A stretch of DNA of 64,000 bases, taken from NCBI GenBank assembly GCA_902729315.2, contig LR746277.1, positions 1,989,001-2,053,000 on the forward strand, written 5' to 3'. The DNA comes from Spirodela intermedia. Taxonomy: Eukaryota; Streptophyta; Magnoliopsida; Alismatales; Araceae. Every line of letters starts with the position of its first letter. Position 1 is the stretch's first letter. This document shows positions 1 through 11,871 of the stretch, piece after piece. Made by a program: the position numbers and the translations under genes. The notes beneath the pieces are model-generated. The model was not told the DNA's origin and ran no database searches. It worked only from the letters and a program-made list of their open reading frames with translations.

Positions 1-56
1 GGCAAGTGGCACACTAGAGAGGAGGACGATGAGAGATACCTAGGGCTTTGATATCA

Positions 57-251
57 TGTTGACACGATAGAGAAAAATCCTAAAATCGATACAATCTCAA
101 AAGATAAAATATGACTCTTATATAGGAGAGAGGAGATGAGAGAGAGATAGATAATGGGTCATAATGGGCTGGAAGTCTAATACCACTATTAAACAAATTT
201 TAATTCCTTGTAGTCTCGTGCATAATTATTTATTTTTCTATATACACGACA
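57..251 (-). mobile_element. Possible LTR of a small retrotransposon (TRIM or copia-like)
   Basis: Read on the minus strand, bases 56-45 (TGATATCAAAGC) match the common primer-binding site complementary to initiator-Met tRNA (TGGTATCAGAGC) at 10 of 12 positions. They directly follow an element end in CA at base 57. The candidate LTR runs back to about 251, begins TGTCG, and carries a TATATAA box (minus strand, 124-118). About 195 bp suits a TRIM-type terminal repeat. The body and second LTR would lie to the left, outside the window, so no target-site duplication can be checked. The far boundary is a guess. No coding capacity is visible. Confidence 0.4.
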
Positions 252-339
252 AAAAGGAAATTACGATTGGAGGAGAAGGGGTAATATGAATTTTGTCATC
301 TCTTGGGATCACCCTAGGTGATCTTATCTCCCTCATACA

Positions 340-870
340 GCCACTCGCCCTCTCTTTCTATCATCCTCTGTCTTTCCTCTTCTCAATGTTGTCCTCTCTC
401 CTTCCTCCTCTCGTCCTCTCTCCCAAACATCCTAGTTCCTTCTTAGTTTCTCCCTTGCATTCTCTCTTCTTCTCCCTTTCTCACTTGCATTCTTTCTCCC
501 TGTTGTCATCTCTCCTTCCTACTTTTTCCCTTTCATTCTCTCTCCTTCATCCTCTCTCTCTTTCTTGCATTCTCTCCTCCTCATCCTATCTCCTTCCTCT
601 TTCTTTTCTCTCTCTCGTGGGTGCTCCCTTTCTTCCAACCTTCTCTCTTCTTCTCTCTTCTCCTCTCTTGATCTCTCTTTCTTTTAGTACAGTTTCTTCT
701 TCTCTGCTCTCCTCTCTTTTTTCTAATCTCTCTTTCTTCCAACCTTCTCTCCTCTTCTCTCTTCTCCTCACTTGATCCTTCTTCCTTTCAATGTGTTCCC
801 TTTTTCTCTCCTCATCTCTCTCTTTTTCCCAATATCTCTTTCTTTGTCTCTCTTTGCTCACATTCTCTCT
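340..870 (+). repeat. Long polypyrimidine (CT-rich) tract
   Basis: About 530 bases are almost entirely C and T on the plus strand, in irregular TCTCT/CCTT blocks, so open frames on both strands here read as low-complexity S/L/F or R/E/K and are not genes. A near-exact internal repeat of about 45 bases begins at about 629 and again at about 732. This looks like an expanded and decayed microsatellite or minisatellite. Confidence 0.75.
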
Positions 871-2567
871 AGCACCTTCGCTACCCTCTACACAACTTAT
901 GGATTTGGGTGTCCTCACACCTCAGTCATTGATCACTTGGTGCTGCCATCACTAAATGTCCTTGACTTGTTGGAGATAGTAGATCATTTCTTTGTAGAAA
1001 ATTTAATCTATTTTGTATTTTTTTATTTCTACAATACATTCACACATAACCTCAAGTTCATCCCAAATTTTCTTTGTTGTTCTACATTGAAAAACTCTTT
1101 TGAATTTCTTAGCATTCGACACACAACATGTGATGTACACAGCCCTAACATTCAAGGATATAAAATTTTATTTATTCTTAGAAGTATTATGATTTAATCT
1201 TAAATGATACACTATAATCACTTTTCATTTATTGTAATTTATGGGCTGCACAAATCTCTATATCCTCATTTTTTTAATGTGTAATTAGATTTGCAAAAGA
1301 GTGAAGTTATAATCAGATGTGGGCATTGATACTACTTGTTTTATTCTAAGTGGTTGTGTGGTATAAAGAACTGATATCTTTTTTTAAAAAAAATTACCTA
1401 TGACTCATCCTTCATTTAAGAAATAAGAATAGTCCAATTCACATAACAATTTTATAATAGTTCAGTCATCTTGACTTTATCACTCTCCAAGGACAAACAT
1501 CCTTGATTTTTACTATTTACTTAACGTTTATCATATTAATTAAAGACTCAACAACATAATATATTTAATGATTCCAGCTAACTGAAAATTTCCCAAGGTC
1601 TTCAAATATTCACAGCTTTATGTGGCTTAACTAGAAAAGTATCCGCTTCTCTCTCTTAAATTTCATCTTTAAAGAATACCTGATTTTTCACAATTCAAAA
1701 AACACAATGGAGAGAATTTACCCAAGCTTAACATGACTCTTTTTCCTCCGCAATCTTGGGTTGAAAATTAGGGTTTGTAGATGAGTTGTTTGTGCTCATC
1801 TCAGCTTCACACTTGCTTGATCCAAAGGTGTTGGCATGCTTAGAAGGCAGCGGCATTGATTGATTGAATCTCCTTTTTTGTTTGTTGCTACCTCAAGCAT
1901 GGGATAATGACATTGAAAAAAAATTAACCTGTGTCCAAAAATCATATCCAATTTACCAAGAAAATAATCAGATATTGGATTAATTCTTATAGTTAAGAGA
2001 CATTCATTACATCTTGGATTCAAGCCCAATAACTAGATCTAATGCACCGTAGATTCAGACCCAATAGTTAGATCCATTACACTTTAGATTCAGACCCAAT
2101 CATTATATCCATTAAGCCTTTAATTTTATGGTAAATAATCAGATATCCATTGCTCCTCAGATCCATGCACAATAAATAGATCCATCACACATTATTTACA
2201 CCTCTGATAACTCAAAATAAATCATAGTAAATACTCCACACTATTATTTGATAGATAATATTAAAATTCTAGTTTCTTGAATTGTCATATCTTCTTAAAC
2301 TGACTTAGAAATTTTGAGGATCTTCATATTATTAAGTTATGTAATTCAATTCTTAAGAAAAATGCATATATACTAGCCTCCACATGTTGTGGTTGTCATC
2401 AAAACAACACGAATCCATGTGACACTCATGCTTGGATCTAACTAACAAAAGTCAAAGTAAGAATCATCCTTTTTATTTCATAAACTAGTAGTAATGTTTC
2501 TGTCAACATTATTGGCACAATTATCATCCCTTTTTAACTAAAAAAAGGGGATAATATTCACTTCAGT
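871..2567. other. AT-rich intergenic stretch downstream of the TANGO2-like gene
   Basis: No coding region is supportable here. The sequence is AT-rich with short open frames only. The one clear structure is the 35-bp minisatellite near 2017-2125, annotated separately. The 3' UTR of the minus-strand TANGO2-like gene probably occupies the right end, below 2568. Confidence 0.5.
2017..2125. repeat. 35-bp tandem minisatellite, three copies
   Basis: Copies begin GATTCA at 2017, 2052 and 2087, exactly 35 bases apart. Each continues with an A/G-CCCAAT core and an A-GATC-ATTA-like tail with scattered substitutions. A weaker fourth unit may follow near 2157. Confidence 0.75.
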
Positions 2568-4099
2568 TTATTTCTCACTCTCCTCAATCTGATACTCCAC
2601 CTGCATTTGCTTCCAAGATTCTCCATCCAAAAACTCCTCAAAGATGCTCACACTCATATTTCCTCTCACGGCAACAACATATATACTCCTTGTCCGATAA
2701 TGCCCCTGCAACCTCGAGAGATAAGACAGATGAAAAAGGTTGCATCCAATGGGACACATAGATAGGGGATGGTTATGGAAGTGGAGAGATCATGGAGCCC
2801 ACTAACCATGTCTAATTCAGCATCAACGAAGATTGAGCTGACTTCAAATTCAACATCCGAACCATAGCCAGTGTCAGGGAGTTGCCCTCTGTTGGCTTTA
2901 GTGGTATCCCTCATCAATTGTTCGACAACTTGGTTTGTTGGAACCTCTTTGGCGCAATGTTTGTCCAATAGTTCTTCAAGCCCTTTGCCTAGTCGTTGAC
3001 ACTATAACACCAGTGCATGAAAAAAAAAAAAAACATATAATGATTCGAAAAATAGGGTTTTGTTGAAATCTACTTTAGACACATGGGTGGGCTCTATTCC
3101 TTGCATTCTGAATAAATAAAACCCAAGATAGAGAACTGAATGGCGAGTAGTTTCTACAATAATAACTAGGAATATTATAAAAATATTGTGTGCAAATTTT
3201 CGTCAAAATTTCATCGGTTATTTTGGGCTCAGGCAACTATACATGAAATTATCATATAAAAACCATAAAAATAAGAATCGTTTTTGGATTTTTCATCCGC
3301 CAGTTCGTGGGTAGATTATTAGTGGCCATATTTTTTTCCCCTGAAGAGAGAATCACAGCAATTTTTAACCACAAATAAGAAATAGTTCCTGATGAAAGTT
3401 TTGAACATCCCTCCCCCTCAACCTACTTTGGGCCATGGGGAGTCAAGGCTGCCGTTGGAGAGGAAATGAAGGCCCGGGGAGACGAGCTCGATGGCGACGG
3501 GGCCCCGGTTGGTGGCGAAAACCATGCTCTTAGAGCGAAGATCGGCTAGCACCAGATTGAACCCATTGTACAGATCTCCTTGCTCCACCACTTCCTCTGC
3601 AAATTCGATAGGACTCATCTCACCCTGCGACCAGAATCGAGAGCCCATCCCTGAGCAATTCTCTTCACCTGCGCGATGCCCGTACGGAGAGAGAGAAAGA
3701 GAGAGAGAGAATGAAACCTCCAGGAACTTGACAGGAATATCCCCTCTGGACTTTGGAACCGGGAGGGAGCAAGTCTCCCTGACGTTGGTGAGGAAGGCGA
3801 TCCTCCCATTCCGGGTGCATCCCAGCCACGTGCCGCCTGCGAGGCCATCCCTTCCTCCCAGGATCTTCCGTCCCCCGTCCCCCCACCATTCCACAGGCTC
3901 CGTCGGCCTAGGAAGAAGAAACAGTGGACGAAATCATCTCGAGAAAATAGCGAGCAGCTTTATCCTGCGACGGAGATGAATTTAAAAAGTTCCAAGGAGT
4001 TAACCGGATCAAGGACCTGTCGTGGAGCTCGTCCCTGTTGAACACGAGAAGGAGCCGATAGAGTGGGTGAGCTTCCCAGACCCAGGCGGCGATGCACAT
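2568..4099 (-). CDS. NRDE-family protein, TANGO2 homologue
   Basis: Five-exon model, minus strand: 4099-4017, 3907-3718, 3624-3427, 3001-2807, 2705-2568; every junction is GT-AG and the phases join cleanly, giving about 267 aa, the usual length for plant TANGO2 homologues. The protein starts MCIAAW, and the family-defining Asn-Arg-Asp-Glu lies at residues 21-24. Next come an RPTEPVEWW block across intron 1, a GGRDGLAGGTWLG block, NGFNLVLAD, then LSN-SPWP. The last exon gives an RTRSIYVV...VSIFEEF strand pair. Animal TANGO2 affects Golgi/ER organisation and metabolic stress; the plant role is poorly defined and the enzymatic activity is not established. The start is the Met before Cys2, which is invariant in the family; an upstream in-frame Met at 4225 is less likely. 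The gene is divergent from the RBD1-like gene about 1 kb away. Confidence 0.93.
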
Positions 4100-5116
4100 C
4101 TTCGCCGCTGCCTCCGCTGTCGCCGTCTCCTCCGGCGCCGGCGAAGGAAACGGCGGCGATGTGGTGGCGCTCTTCAAGGCCGGGATCGGCTCAGAGACGA
4201 CAATGGCCTCTGACCAGTCCCCCAACGAGAGGAATGCAGAAGCAAGGAACGGGAGGGACGGAGGGAAGGAGAGGGATCCGAGCAGGGACTCCAGAAGTCA
4301 ACCAATGTTAAGGACGAAAAAGGTCCACAAAAAGTCGGACCCTGTCGCTCCACTTCATCCGAACTTGCAGCTTCCGAATGAAGTGTACGTATTCCGAACC
4401 GCCACATGTAATGGCTCAGGAATCGCCACGTGGCATGGCTCATGAGACCCACGCCCGTAATCATTTATTGTCCGGCACTTGCTTGGGCCGCGCCCATCTG
4501 CACACCGATCCCCCACCCCCCCAAGTCATTAAGTGCCGCAAGTGGAGGATAAAAATGGGCCAGAATCGCCACGTGTAGCTTATCATCTTCCCCGCCGAAC
4601 CTTCGAGGGAAACCCTCATCATTTATTATCCGGCCCTCGCCGGGCCCATCAGTTATTGTCCGGCCCTTGCTTGGCTATTAGGAAGAAGATTGAGTTAGGG
4701 ATTCATTCAATATCTGAAGGAATGGAGTCAGTTTTGGATGCTCGAGTAGTCGATTCAACACATTCCAGTGGTATGAATTCATCTGGCCTATCAATTCTTC
4801 TTCTATTTTTAGTTTCTCAACCCCCCATTCAATCCTTATGGGCCCAGATCTGTGTCAAATTTGGGCTTGGAAGACGCCTGGCCCAGAAGCCTTTATCTCA
4901 CCCTGTGGTCGCACCTCGACTACCAGGCCGGGGGAATCAAAGCCCAAAGTATGACCATTAATGGGCTGCTTCGGCCCGCAGGTAGGCCGACTGTTAAACT
5001 TCATGAGTTATGGGCTGTCAGAATCCTTGGGCCAACCGTTAAACATGTTCTTCCGTTCATTGACCGATGTTATATATATAAACACACAGAGAGAGCAGAG
5101 CGAGAGAGAGAAAGAG
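4100..5116. promoter_or_regulatory. Shared divergent promoter (TANGO2-like / RBD1-like)
   Basis: The two start codons are 1,017 bases apart on opposite strands. The interval holds a perfect palindromic G-box (GCCACGTGGC, 4425-4434) and a second CACGTG at 4570-4575, both preceded by GAATCGC. It also has three copies of a roughly 28-bp module around TTATTGTCCGGCCCTTGC (4462-4489, 4620-4648, 4650-4676) and TGGGCC/T site II-type elements at about 4839, 4962, 5010 and 5028. Site II elements are known TCP-bound motifs in promoters of genes for organelle and translation proteins, which suits the RBD1-like gene. G-boxes bind bZIP/bHLH factors. Actual use is inferred. Confidence 0.55.
5070..5082 (+). 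promoter_or_regulatory. TATA box of the RBD1-like gene
   Basis: TTATATATATAAA lies about 35-47 bases upstream of the chosen ATG at 5117 and is followed by a GA-rich leader (5093-5116). If used, the 5' UTR would be very short, about 10-20 bases. Transcription may instead begin further upstream. Confidence 0.4.
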
Positions 5117-8100
5117 ATGATGAAGATGTGGGTCGGGAGAGTAGCTTCTTCAGCTGGGCCACCGTCTTCGACGGTGGCTTTCCCCGGAGGCGAAGATGCT
5201 CACATTCTTCTTCCAGGTGTCTTCTCCACCACTCTCTCCCTTGCCCCGAGGAGAGTTTCGGACCAGGGAATTATCGCTCGAGCGCACTCCGCGGCCGCTT
5301 CCTCTTCTACTTCTATCCTCAGTGGCCGCAGCAATGATGGGGGCCCATATTCGGTTTCTGCTCTGCTGTCTGGTAGGAGCAGGATCTTCGTCGCCCTGGC
5401 TTCTTCGAGGAAACGCAGGGGGAAGTCTGCTCAGGGGGTCGTGGTGGTCGACGAGGACGAGGATTATGATGGATGGGAGGACGAGGATGAGGATGAACTA
5501 GATGATGAAGAAGGGGCGGAGACTGCTTCCGAAATGCCTTTCGATGAGATGAGGAGGTGGCTTCGGAATAAGCCGTCGGGTTTTGGGGAAGGGAAATCTT
5601 ACGATACGTCAATCGAGGACAAGCTGATAGAGGAGTTAGAAAAAAGCAGGCAGGCCCAGGCTATACACCTCAATAAGCTCAGGAATGGCGTCACAGACCA
5701 GGAAGTTGCGAAGAAAAAAAATCCTCGGAAGGCTGACGGTATGAACTTCTGTCCTGTCTGGTACTCATTTGGTTTTTTTTTTTTTTGAGGGTTAGTCTTG
5801 AATGGGTTATTTCACCAAATATTGATTTTCTCTGACTATCATTTCTTTTCTCATCCAACGCATAGGTCCAGTCAATCGCTATCTTTCCCATGCTGGACAT
5901 GTTTACAGGATATTAAGTTTTTCAATGAATCTTCTCCGAGACGCTCCTTGTGAGGAATACTCAGTTCTAAGCGCCAGCATAGTGCCAGTTGTTTCCCCAT
6001 CGAATTTTTCAGCAGTTAAAAATTTAGAAAAAACGCAAAATTGACCTTGCATAGTCCCCGTTGGTCCTCAGGACGACAATGAATTCCCTTCTGACTATTG
6101 ACTTGTTTTCCATGTCATCTAGTTAACTGCCAGTTGTTGCTTGGTGGTAGTTGAGGTAACCTTGCTAAGTTTTTTTTTCTCCATGTCGGCAACACTAATT
6201 TCCGTTTTTGTTCCATATCATCCGATATGGAGACAATGGTGTGGGGCGTATACCCTTCCGCTTCCGTTAAACAACCTTTTTCATTCCCACAACTGTTTTG
6301 GCTTGACAAGGTGATATATGTGGTGTCTAAGTCTGTTCAAACACTTCGTTATTTCTTGTTCATCCTAAATGGGGCGAATCATAAAATGCGGTGCTTGGTA
6401 CAGAATAATAATAATAATAATAATATAGTTCTTCGTGTGCGGGTTCTATACAAAGATATATTGGTGTCAATCAGGAGAACCAATATATAGATGCTTTTGT
6501 AGACATTGTTGACCACGAAGATAAACTCATGTGCGATTTTCGATGTTAGACCATCTCCATGAATACCGTGGTATTACTTTTTTAGTTTTATGTCGAGGTT
6601 ATTTTCTTCTTTCATCCGATTCAATTGTTTCTGGATTTTGCTTATTTAGTTAAAAAATTGGCTGATGTCTTGTTAATCCTATGAAAGAAAGAAAACAAGC
6701 TGGCAACTGAAGGCAGCTGTAGATGAGGGGTTTGTTCTCAGCATGTGCAGATAATGACAGTGTCCTCAAAGAATCCTAGGATTTCCCAGTGTCGTTTCTT
6801 GCTTAGGGTCAAACTAGTCATTGCAAAGTATAGGCTAAGGTAACTTTGGACGATAGGGGCTTTGGAAAATATCCTACGTCTGATTGGCTGAAAAGTACCT
6901 TCTTGGTTCTGCACTCTGACTTCATGTAGCCCGATGGAATCTTTCAATGTTCGATGGCCAGCACTTCATTGCAGATCCTGATGGACTTGCTTCTTTTCCT
7001 GGATCAGGGAAGACCGATGATCTTTGGTAGTTGATGTGTTCTTATTCTACTCAATTTGGAACTACTTACAACTTACACGGAGGTGACTGGAAGATAGCGA
7101 AGAGTTTTTTTCTTCGACAGTATCTTATATGGTCTGGAGATATTTGGATGAAATGATATGCCCATGGGCTCGAAATACTAGAAGAACTGTGTACAATGAA
7201 TAGAAGCACTGGCTGCCACCCGGCTCTATCACAGTGAATATAAGGTGTGTGTCTTGTTAGTTGACATATAGGGTTTTTGGCAGTACCATTTCAAGGACAA
7301 CGCTATACTTTTAATGATGGTATTGCATTTCAATTCACCTTTTTTTTCCATTCTTCCCACAACAGCTCTATCCATGCTGTCAGATCAATTTCCTCTGGAT
7401 TTTTTGTCCTTCCTTGTGTTTGCCATGTCTCTTGTGATGGCAACAGCAATGGATGACCTTCAATTCCAAATAATATTTTGAGAGACTTGTGCCCATGATT
7501 AGTTGAAACTGCCTCATTAGTCTGTATTCTTACTTTGGAATTAGAAATTCCCCCTAAGACTACTTTACAGTATGTTGAATTGGGTTTTGCAGCTACTGAA
7601 CTTGCTCCTGTTGGTGCACGTGTTCGGGTGGTGGGACTTCCACGGAAAAAGAACGTCCACAGAGATCTGAAATTGGCATTTAGTGGGTTTCCCAACATTG
7701 TCAATATAAGCCCTGCAGTTGAGGGAAACAAGAAAACGAGGGATCCTATTTGCAAAGGATTTGCATTTATAGACTTCAAATCAGGCGAAGCTGCACATAA
7801 GTAAGATTACTCGAATTTTAGATGTTTTTTTCGAAATTACGAAGTTTTCACATGTTCTGTATTGATCTGTAAATCAGAACTATTTATTTCGGAAAAAAAA
7901 TGTGTATCGTATGCTTCATTTTTCTACCTTTAAAATGTACACAGAAATCATTAGACGATGTTCAAATATGTGTATGTTTGAAAATAATTGATGATAATTT
8001 GATTACTTTTACTATGACTTGGTAAAAAAATATCTCGAGGTATGTTGTTCGACACTCGTAATTATGATATGTTTACCGAACAAGGGGTAATAGGTTTATT

Positions 8101-10477
8101 GGGAGTTATCAAACATTACCCAAGTTCGGGATTTGACCTCATACATATGTATATGTTTAATTCAAGTACAGGATATTACCTCATTATTATTAAATTTTAG
8201 TATATGAAGCTTGAAGCATTTTAAGACTTTCATGCATGTGGTGTGGCAGCACTACCACCATGTATCACAACCTTTGGTCTGCATCACACTTTTTTTCTCA
8301 TTAATTCTTATCATAATTTTGTGATGGTGACGGATTACACTCTTTTCCACTGCAGAATTTGATCATTATTTTCTGATTCGCATGATCTTTTTTGGTTTCC
8401 TCTGCATGTAGATATACCTATGTTGATCAATTTACAAATCATCAGTATATATGGATGATATTTTAAGTATTTGATCAATTCACTTTTTGATTGGCAAACC
8501 CATTGAAACAGTTACAAGCTCCATAGCTACTCTTCTTGGTAAGGAATAATGTGTTTTGTACCTTTATAAAGAGTTTTTGTTGGCCAAAACTATTGGTTAT
8601 GAGTTAGGAGTTATGAGTTAACATTGTCTTATAACTTAAACGTGGCATGGTATCACACATGATATCTACTCTTGGTTTGTGCACACTCAATTTCTGATGT
8701 CTGCGTGACTGAGGTCAAATGTCGACTTGCAAGCAAGGGTCGTGCTAGAATGGTTTTAAATTGGAAAGAGTAAACAAAAATCTATGGTTATAATTATGAG
8801 CACACTTCGCTCAACTTGTTGAATTGAAGTTAGATGATCAAATGACTGCCACGTAAATATCTTGAAGAACATTTTTTTTTTTTCTATCCTTTGGTATCTA
8901 CTCCTCGCAATCCAAGCCGGAGTCAAACCATCTGGCTCCATGTCTTCAAAGTTATAGGAATTCATAAAAAAGCTTGCTATTAAATGTTCACTATTAGTAT
9001 TGATATCATTCTTGCTGGTCGATGCAAACTATTTTGCCTTCAATTATCTGATAGAAGATTGTCCCCATGTAGGTCCAAGTTTCTTTTTTTTTTCGTTTTG
9101 TACATACACTACTTTTATTCTGGCAACGACATAACTTCTCCCTGAATGAATAACAATTCTCCTCTAGTGTAGTAATAATATTCTTCCTTCACTAATCTAG
9201 TTCGAATTATTGTTGCATGGGAAAGTTGGGAGGACAATGAGAGAAGATATCATTTGGAGGTCTCATTCCACCATTACCTGGTGGAATGGTACTTGTATGT
9301 AATAATATTAAACAGACTGCCACAACCTTTCTCGTCAAGGGCAGCTGAAGTCATTCTTGACGCCCGTTTGTTGTTCACATCTGGGGTAAAAAGAACCATC
9401 AGTTTTCCATTTTTTCTCTGATTCATTTCTCAAGAAATGGATCATCGAGCGTGGCTGTCTAAACACAAAAAATGAAAGAAAATATTTCCGATATCTAGAT
9501 TTTGATGCTTTCATGTCTTCTCTTTTTCTTGGAGTGAATCTTACGGGAAAAAAAAATTGCTTGATATTTATTGAAAGATGAAAGTCGATGGAGAATTTGT
9601 CTTCAAACTACATGATTTGCCAACTGAAAAAAAAAAATCTTATGAAACTTTTTCCTCTTTTGTAGGTTTGTGCAGACATATTCCCGACAAAGTATGCTCT
9701 TCGGTAGAGTCGAGAAGCAGATTACATGCGAGATTGTAAACAAACTCCAGTCTTCAAGTCCTGGCTCTGAAAACTTTTCTCAACGTCCTACATTAGCTCC
9801 CCGGCTGCAGGCAACTGATGCCGGAGGACCAGATACCAGAGAAGGAGAGAATTCTGAAATCCCTTCTGGTACTCAAGAAAGCTACGGAGACCAGCCGTTG
9901 TCACCTGGGTCAGCAGATACCATTAGTTTGGGACGTGCTGATGACGTCTCTCAGCTCAGTGAGGAAAGTTCAGGCGCAGGGATTGCGGAGAGAGCCACAG
10001 GATCACGATCTCCAGCGCAAAAGAAGAAGAAAACCCAAATCGCTTCGAGGAAGAAGTCGCCGAAAACGAGGGCAGATAAATCTCCCGAGCTGAGCATCCA
10101 TGGGTCAGCATTGAGGTAAATCATATGTTCAGTATAGATCGTTCTGCATGCCCTTTGAAAAATGTAGCTGGTTGAGAACACTTCCATCCACCGCATTAAT
10201 CCAAACCCCCCTTGAGAACGCTTCGAAGTCTGATTCAGAAGCATAAACCGTGAACAGTCCCACAACCCCCCTTATGAAGATTGGTTCTCACTCTGCCAGC
10301 TACGTTTCAGTGGCTTAAAAGCTAATCTTCGCTCTCAGTCAAACTCTGAAATAGATATTTTGCTTCAATTCTCTCGTTTCATGATCCAGGCTGAAGGTCA
10401 AAGAGAGGGCTGTTCTAACCGGGGTCCTGTCCAAGTATGGAGGGCAAGCTGCTCCGGATTCTTCAGAGAAGAACTGA
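5117..10477 (+). CDS. RBD1: Chloroplast RRM RNA-binding protein, RBD1-like
   Basis: Four exons: 5117-5738, 7593-7800, 9666-10115, 10390-10477; GT-AG junctions and phases give a continuous 455-aa frame. The Ser/Ala/Arg-rich first 60 or so residues look like a chloroplast transit peptide. An acidic stretch (DEDEDYDGW...) follows around residues 145-175. One RRM runs from about 215 to 300, with RNP2 VRVVGL at 218-223 and RNP1 KGFAFIDF at 262-269. The tail is Ser-rich, then basic (QKKKKTQIASRKK), ending in a short conserved VLTGVLSKYGG segment. This layout matches Arabidopsis RBD1 (At1g70200), a chloroplast protein needed for 23S rRNA processing in the cold; targeting and function here are inferred from that similarity. 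Two introns of about 1.85 kb could hide a small extra exon, though none is needed for the frame. The next-upstream in-frame Met (5045) lies upstream of the TATA box, so 5117 is preferred. Confidence 0.88.
6403..6424 (+). repeat. (AAT)n microsatellite in intron 1 of the RBD1-like gene
   Basis: About seven AAT units lie inside the 1.85-kb first intron. It is non-coding. Confidence 0.8.
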
Positions 10478-11136
10478 ATGGGTGATCTGTGAAACGTGTG
10501 CATCTGATCCTCGTGGTTATCAAGCAAAAAAGCTCAAGCAGGCTGGCAGAGCACCTGGGGCGATGTGGACTCGACGGTAAGATCCTGGGGTGGAGTCCTT
10601 GGAAAGATTTTTTTTGCTCTGCAGTCCCTGTGTTTTTGTCCGCTGTGTTGGGTGGGTGGGTTGGATTGGATGTTGCAGAAAACCCCAGTTTATATCGCCT
10701 CGAGGAGGAGGTGATTCTAAGTCAACCTTCAGATAGTAAAAAATTCAATCTTTTTACTGCAACACGCAGCAGCTTTTGCTCATCTTTCTTGAATCAGATT
10801 GAGCTGATTGGCGTTCAGTGATGGAGAGAGAAAATATCATTTTCTTAGGAAAATCATCAGGAGAAGATTGCAGCATATCGTTTAAGTTTCTCTCTCTCTC
10901 TCTCTCTCTCCCCCCAGATTGGGCCGGGCACGATTCATCAGACTGGGCCCGACTTTCGCTGGCCCGCTCCGTGGCATATGCAGTCTGCGGTCTGACCTGA
11001 CAACTTCACAGATTCTGCTGATGTGACTGGTCAAACCAACGACTAGACTTTGGGGCCCGGTTTTGGGAGCATTGACTGCAGAAGATCACGACCAATAACA
11101 TCGTCAAGAAGAGCTTAGAGATGGGCAGGGGCGGCG
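10478..11136. other. Intergenic interval between convergent genes
   Basis: This is the 3' flank of the plus-strand RBD1-like gene facing the 3' flank of the minus-strand BIR-like gene. It contains a (CT)n run at about 10889-10909 and TGGGCC-type motifs at about 10920-10950, but no supportable gene. Confidence 0.5.
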
Positions 11137-11418
11137 AAGATCTGCGGGAGAAGACTAGATCGGATGGTCAACCACACGTCCTGGGGGATGAAGATCACGG
11201 AAGAGGGTAGAAGATCATATATGGAACTCCGCGGGAATCCAAACAGGAGGGACGAGAGTTCTTCGATTTGCATACGATTAATTCCCCAGGGTTCTAAGAT
11301 TACAACTCACGAGGATTCTGAGAGAAAAAAAAATATCAAAAAAAAAACGCGAGCTACTAATAATACAAATACGATGATTATGATGATGATACAGGACGCA
11401 ACAGACGTGGAATTCAAG

Positions 11419-11462
<44 letters not shown>

Positions 11463-11748
11463 CTCAAAGATCTGCGGGAGAAGACTAGATCGGATGGTCA
11501 ACCACACGTCCTGGGGGATGAAGATCACGGAAGAGGGTAGAAGATCATATATGGAACTCCGCGGGAATCCAAACAGGAGGGACGAGAGTTCTTCGATTTG
11601 CATACGATTAATTCCCCAGGGTTCTAAGATTACAACTCACGAGGATTCTGAGAGAAAAAAAAATATCAAAAAAAAAACGCGAGCTACTAATAATACAAAT
11701 ACGATGATTATGATGATGATACAGGACGCAACAGACGTGGAATTCAAG

Positions 11749-11790
<42 letters not shown>

Positions 11791-11796
11791 CTCAAA
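11137..11796. repeat. 330-bp tandem duplication, two near-identical copies
   Basis: Copy 1 spans about 11137-11466 and copy 2 about 11467-11796. By eye they are identical apart from the length of the internal (GA)n run (about 11422-11459 versus 11752-11787, one unit shorter in copy 2). The second copy ends about 75 bases beyond the stop codon of the BIR-like gene, so the array probably lies in or just past its 3' UTR. Because 330 is a multiple of three, a frame stays open across both copies; its ERERER/KKNIKKK composition and lack of relatives make it an unlikely gene. Recent origin or an assembly duplication would both explain the identity. Confidence 0.92.
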
Positions 11797-11871
11797 GAGC
11801 TCTGTTGTGGGATGGTGATGGAGGAAGATGGAGATGAGAGGGAGTGGGGGGGGGAACCTGGGGAGATATGA

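Noticed and set aside
293-1197. Ser/Leu/Phe-rich frames in the first kilobase
   Set aside because: They are translations of the polypyrimidine tract, without domain or codon signal.
11164-11871. A 235-codon plus-strand frame over the tandem duplication
   Set aside because: It is open only because the 330-bp duplicated unit is a multiple of three; it consists of two identical halves with Lys and Glu-Arg low-complexity runs and no domain.
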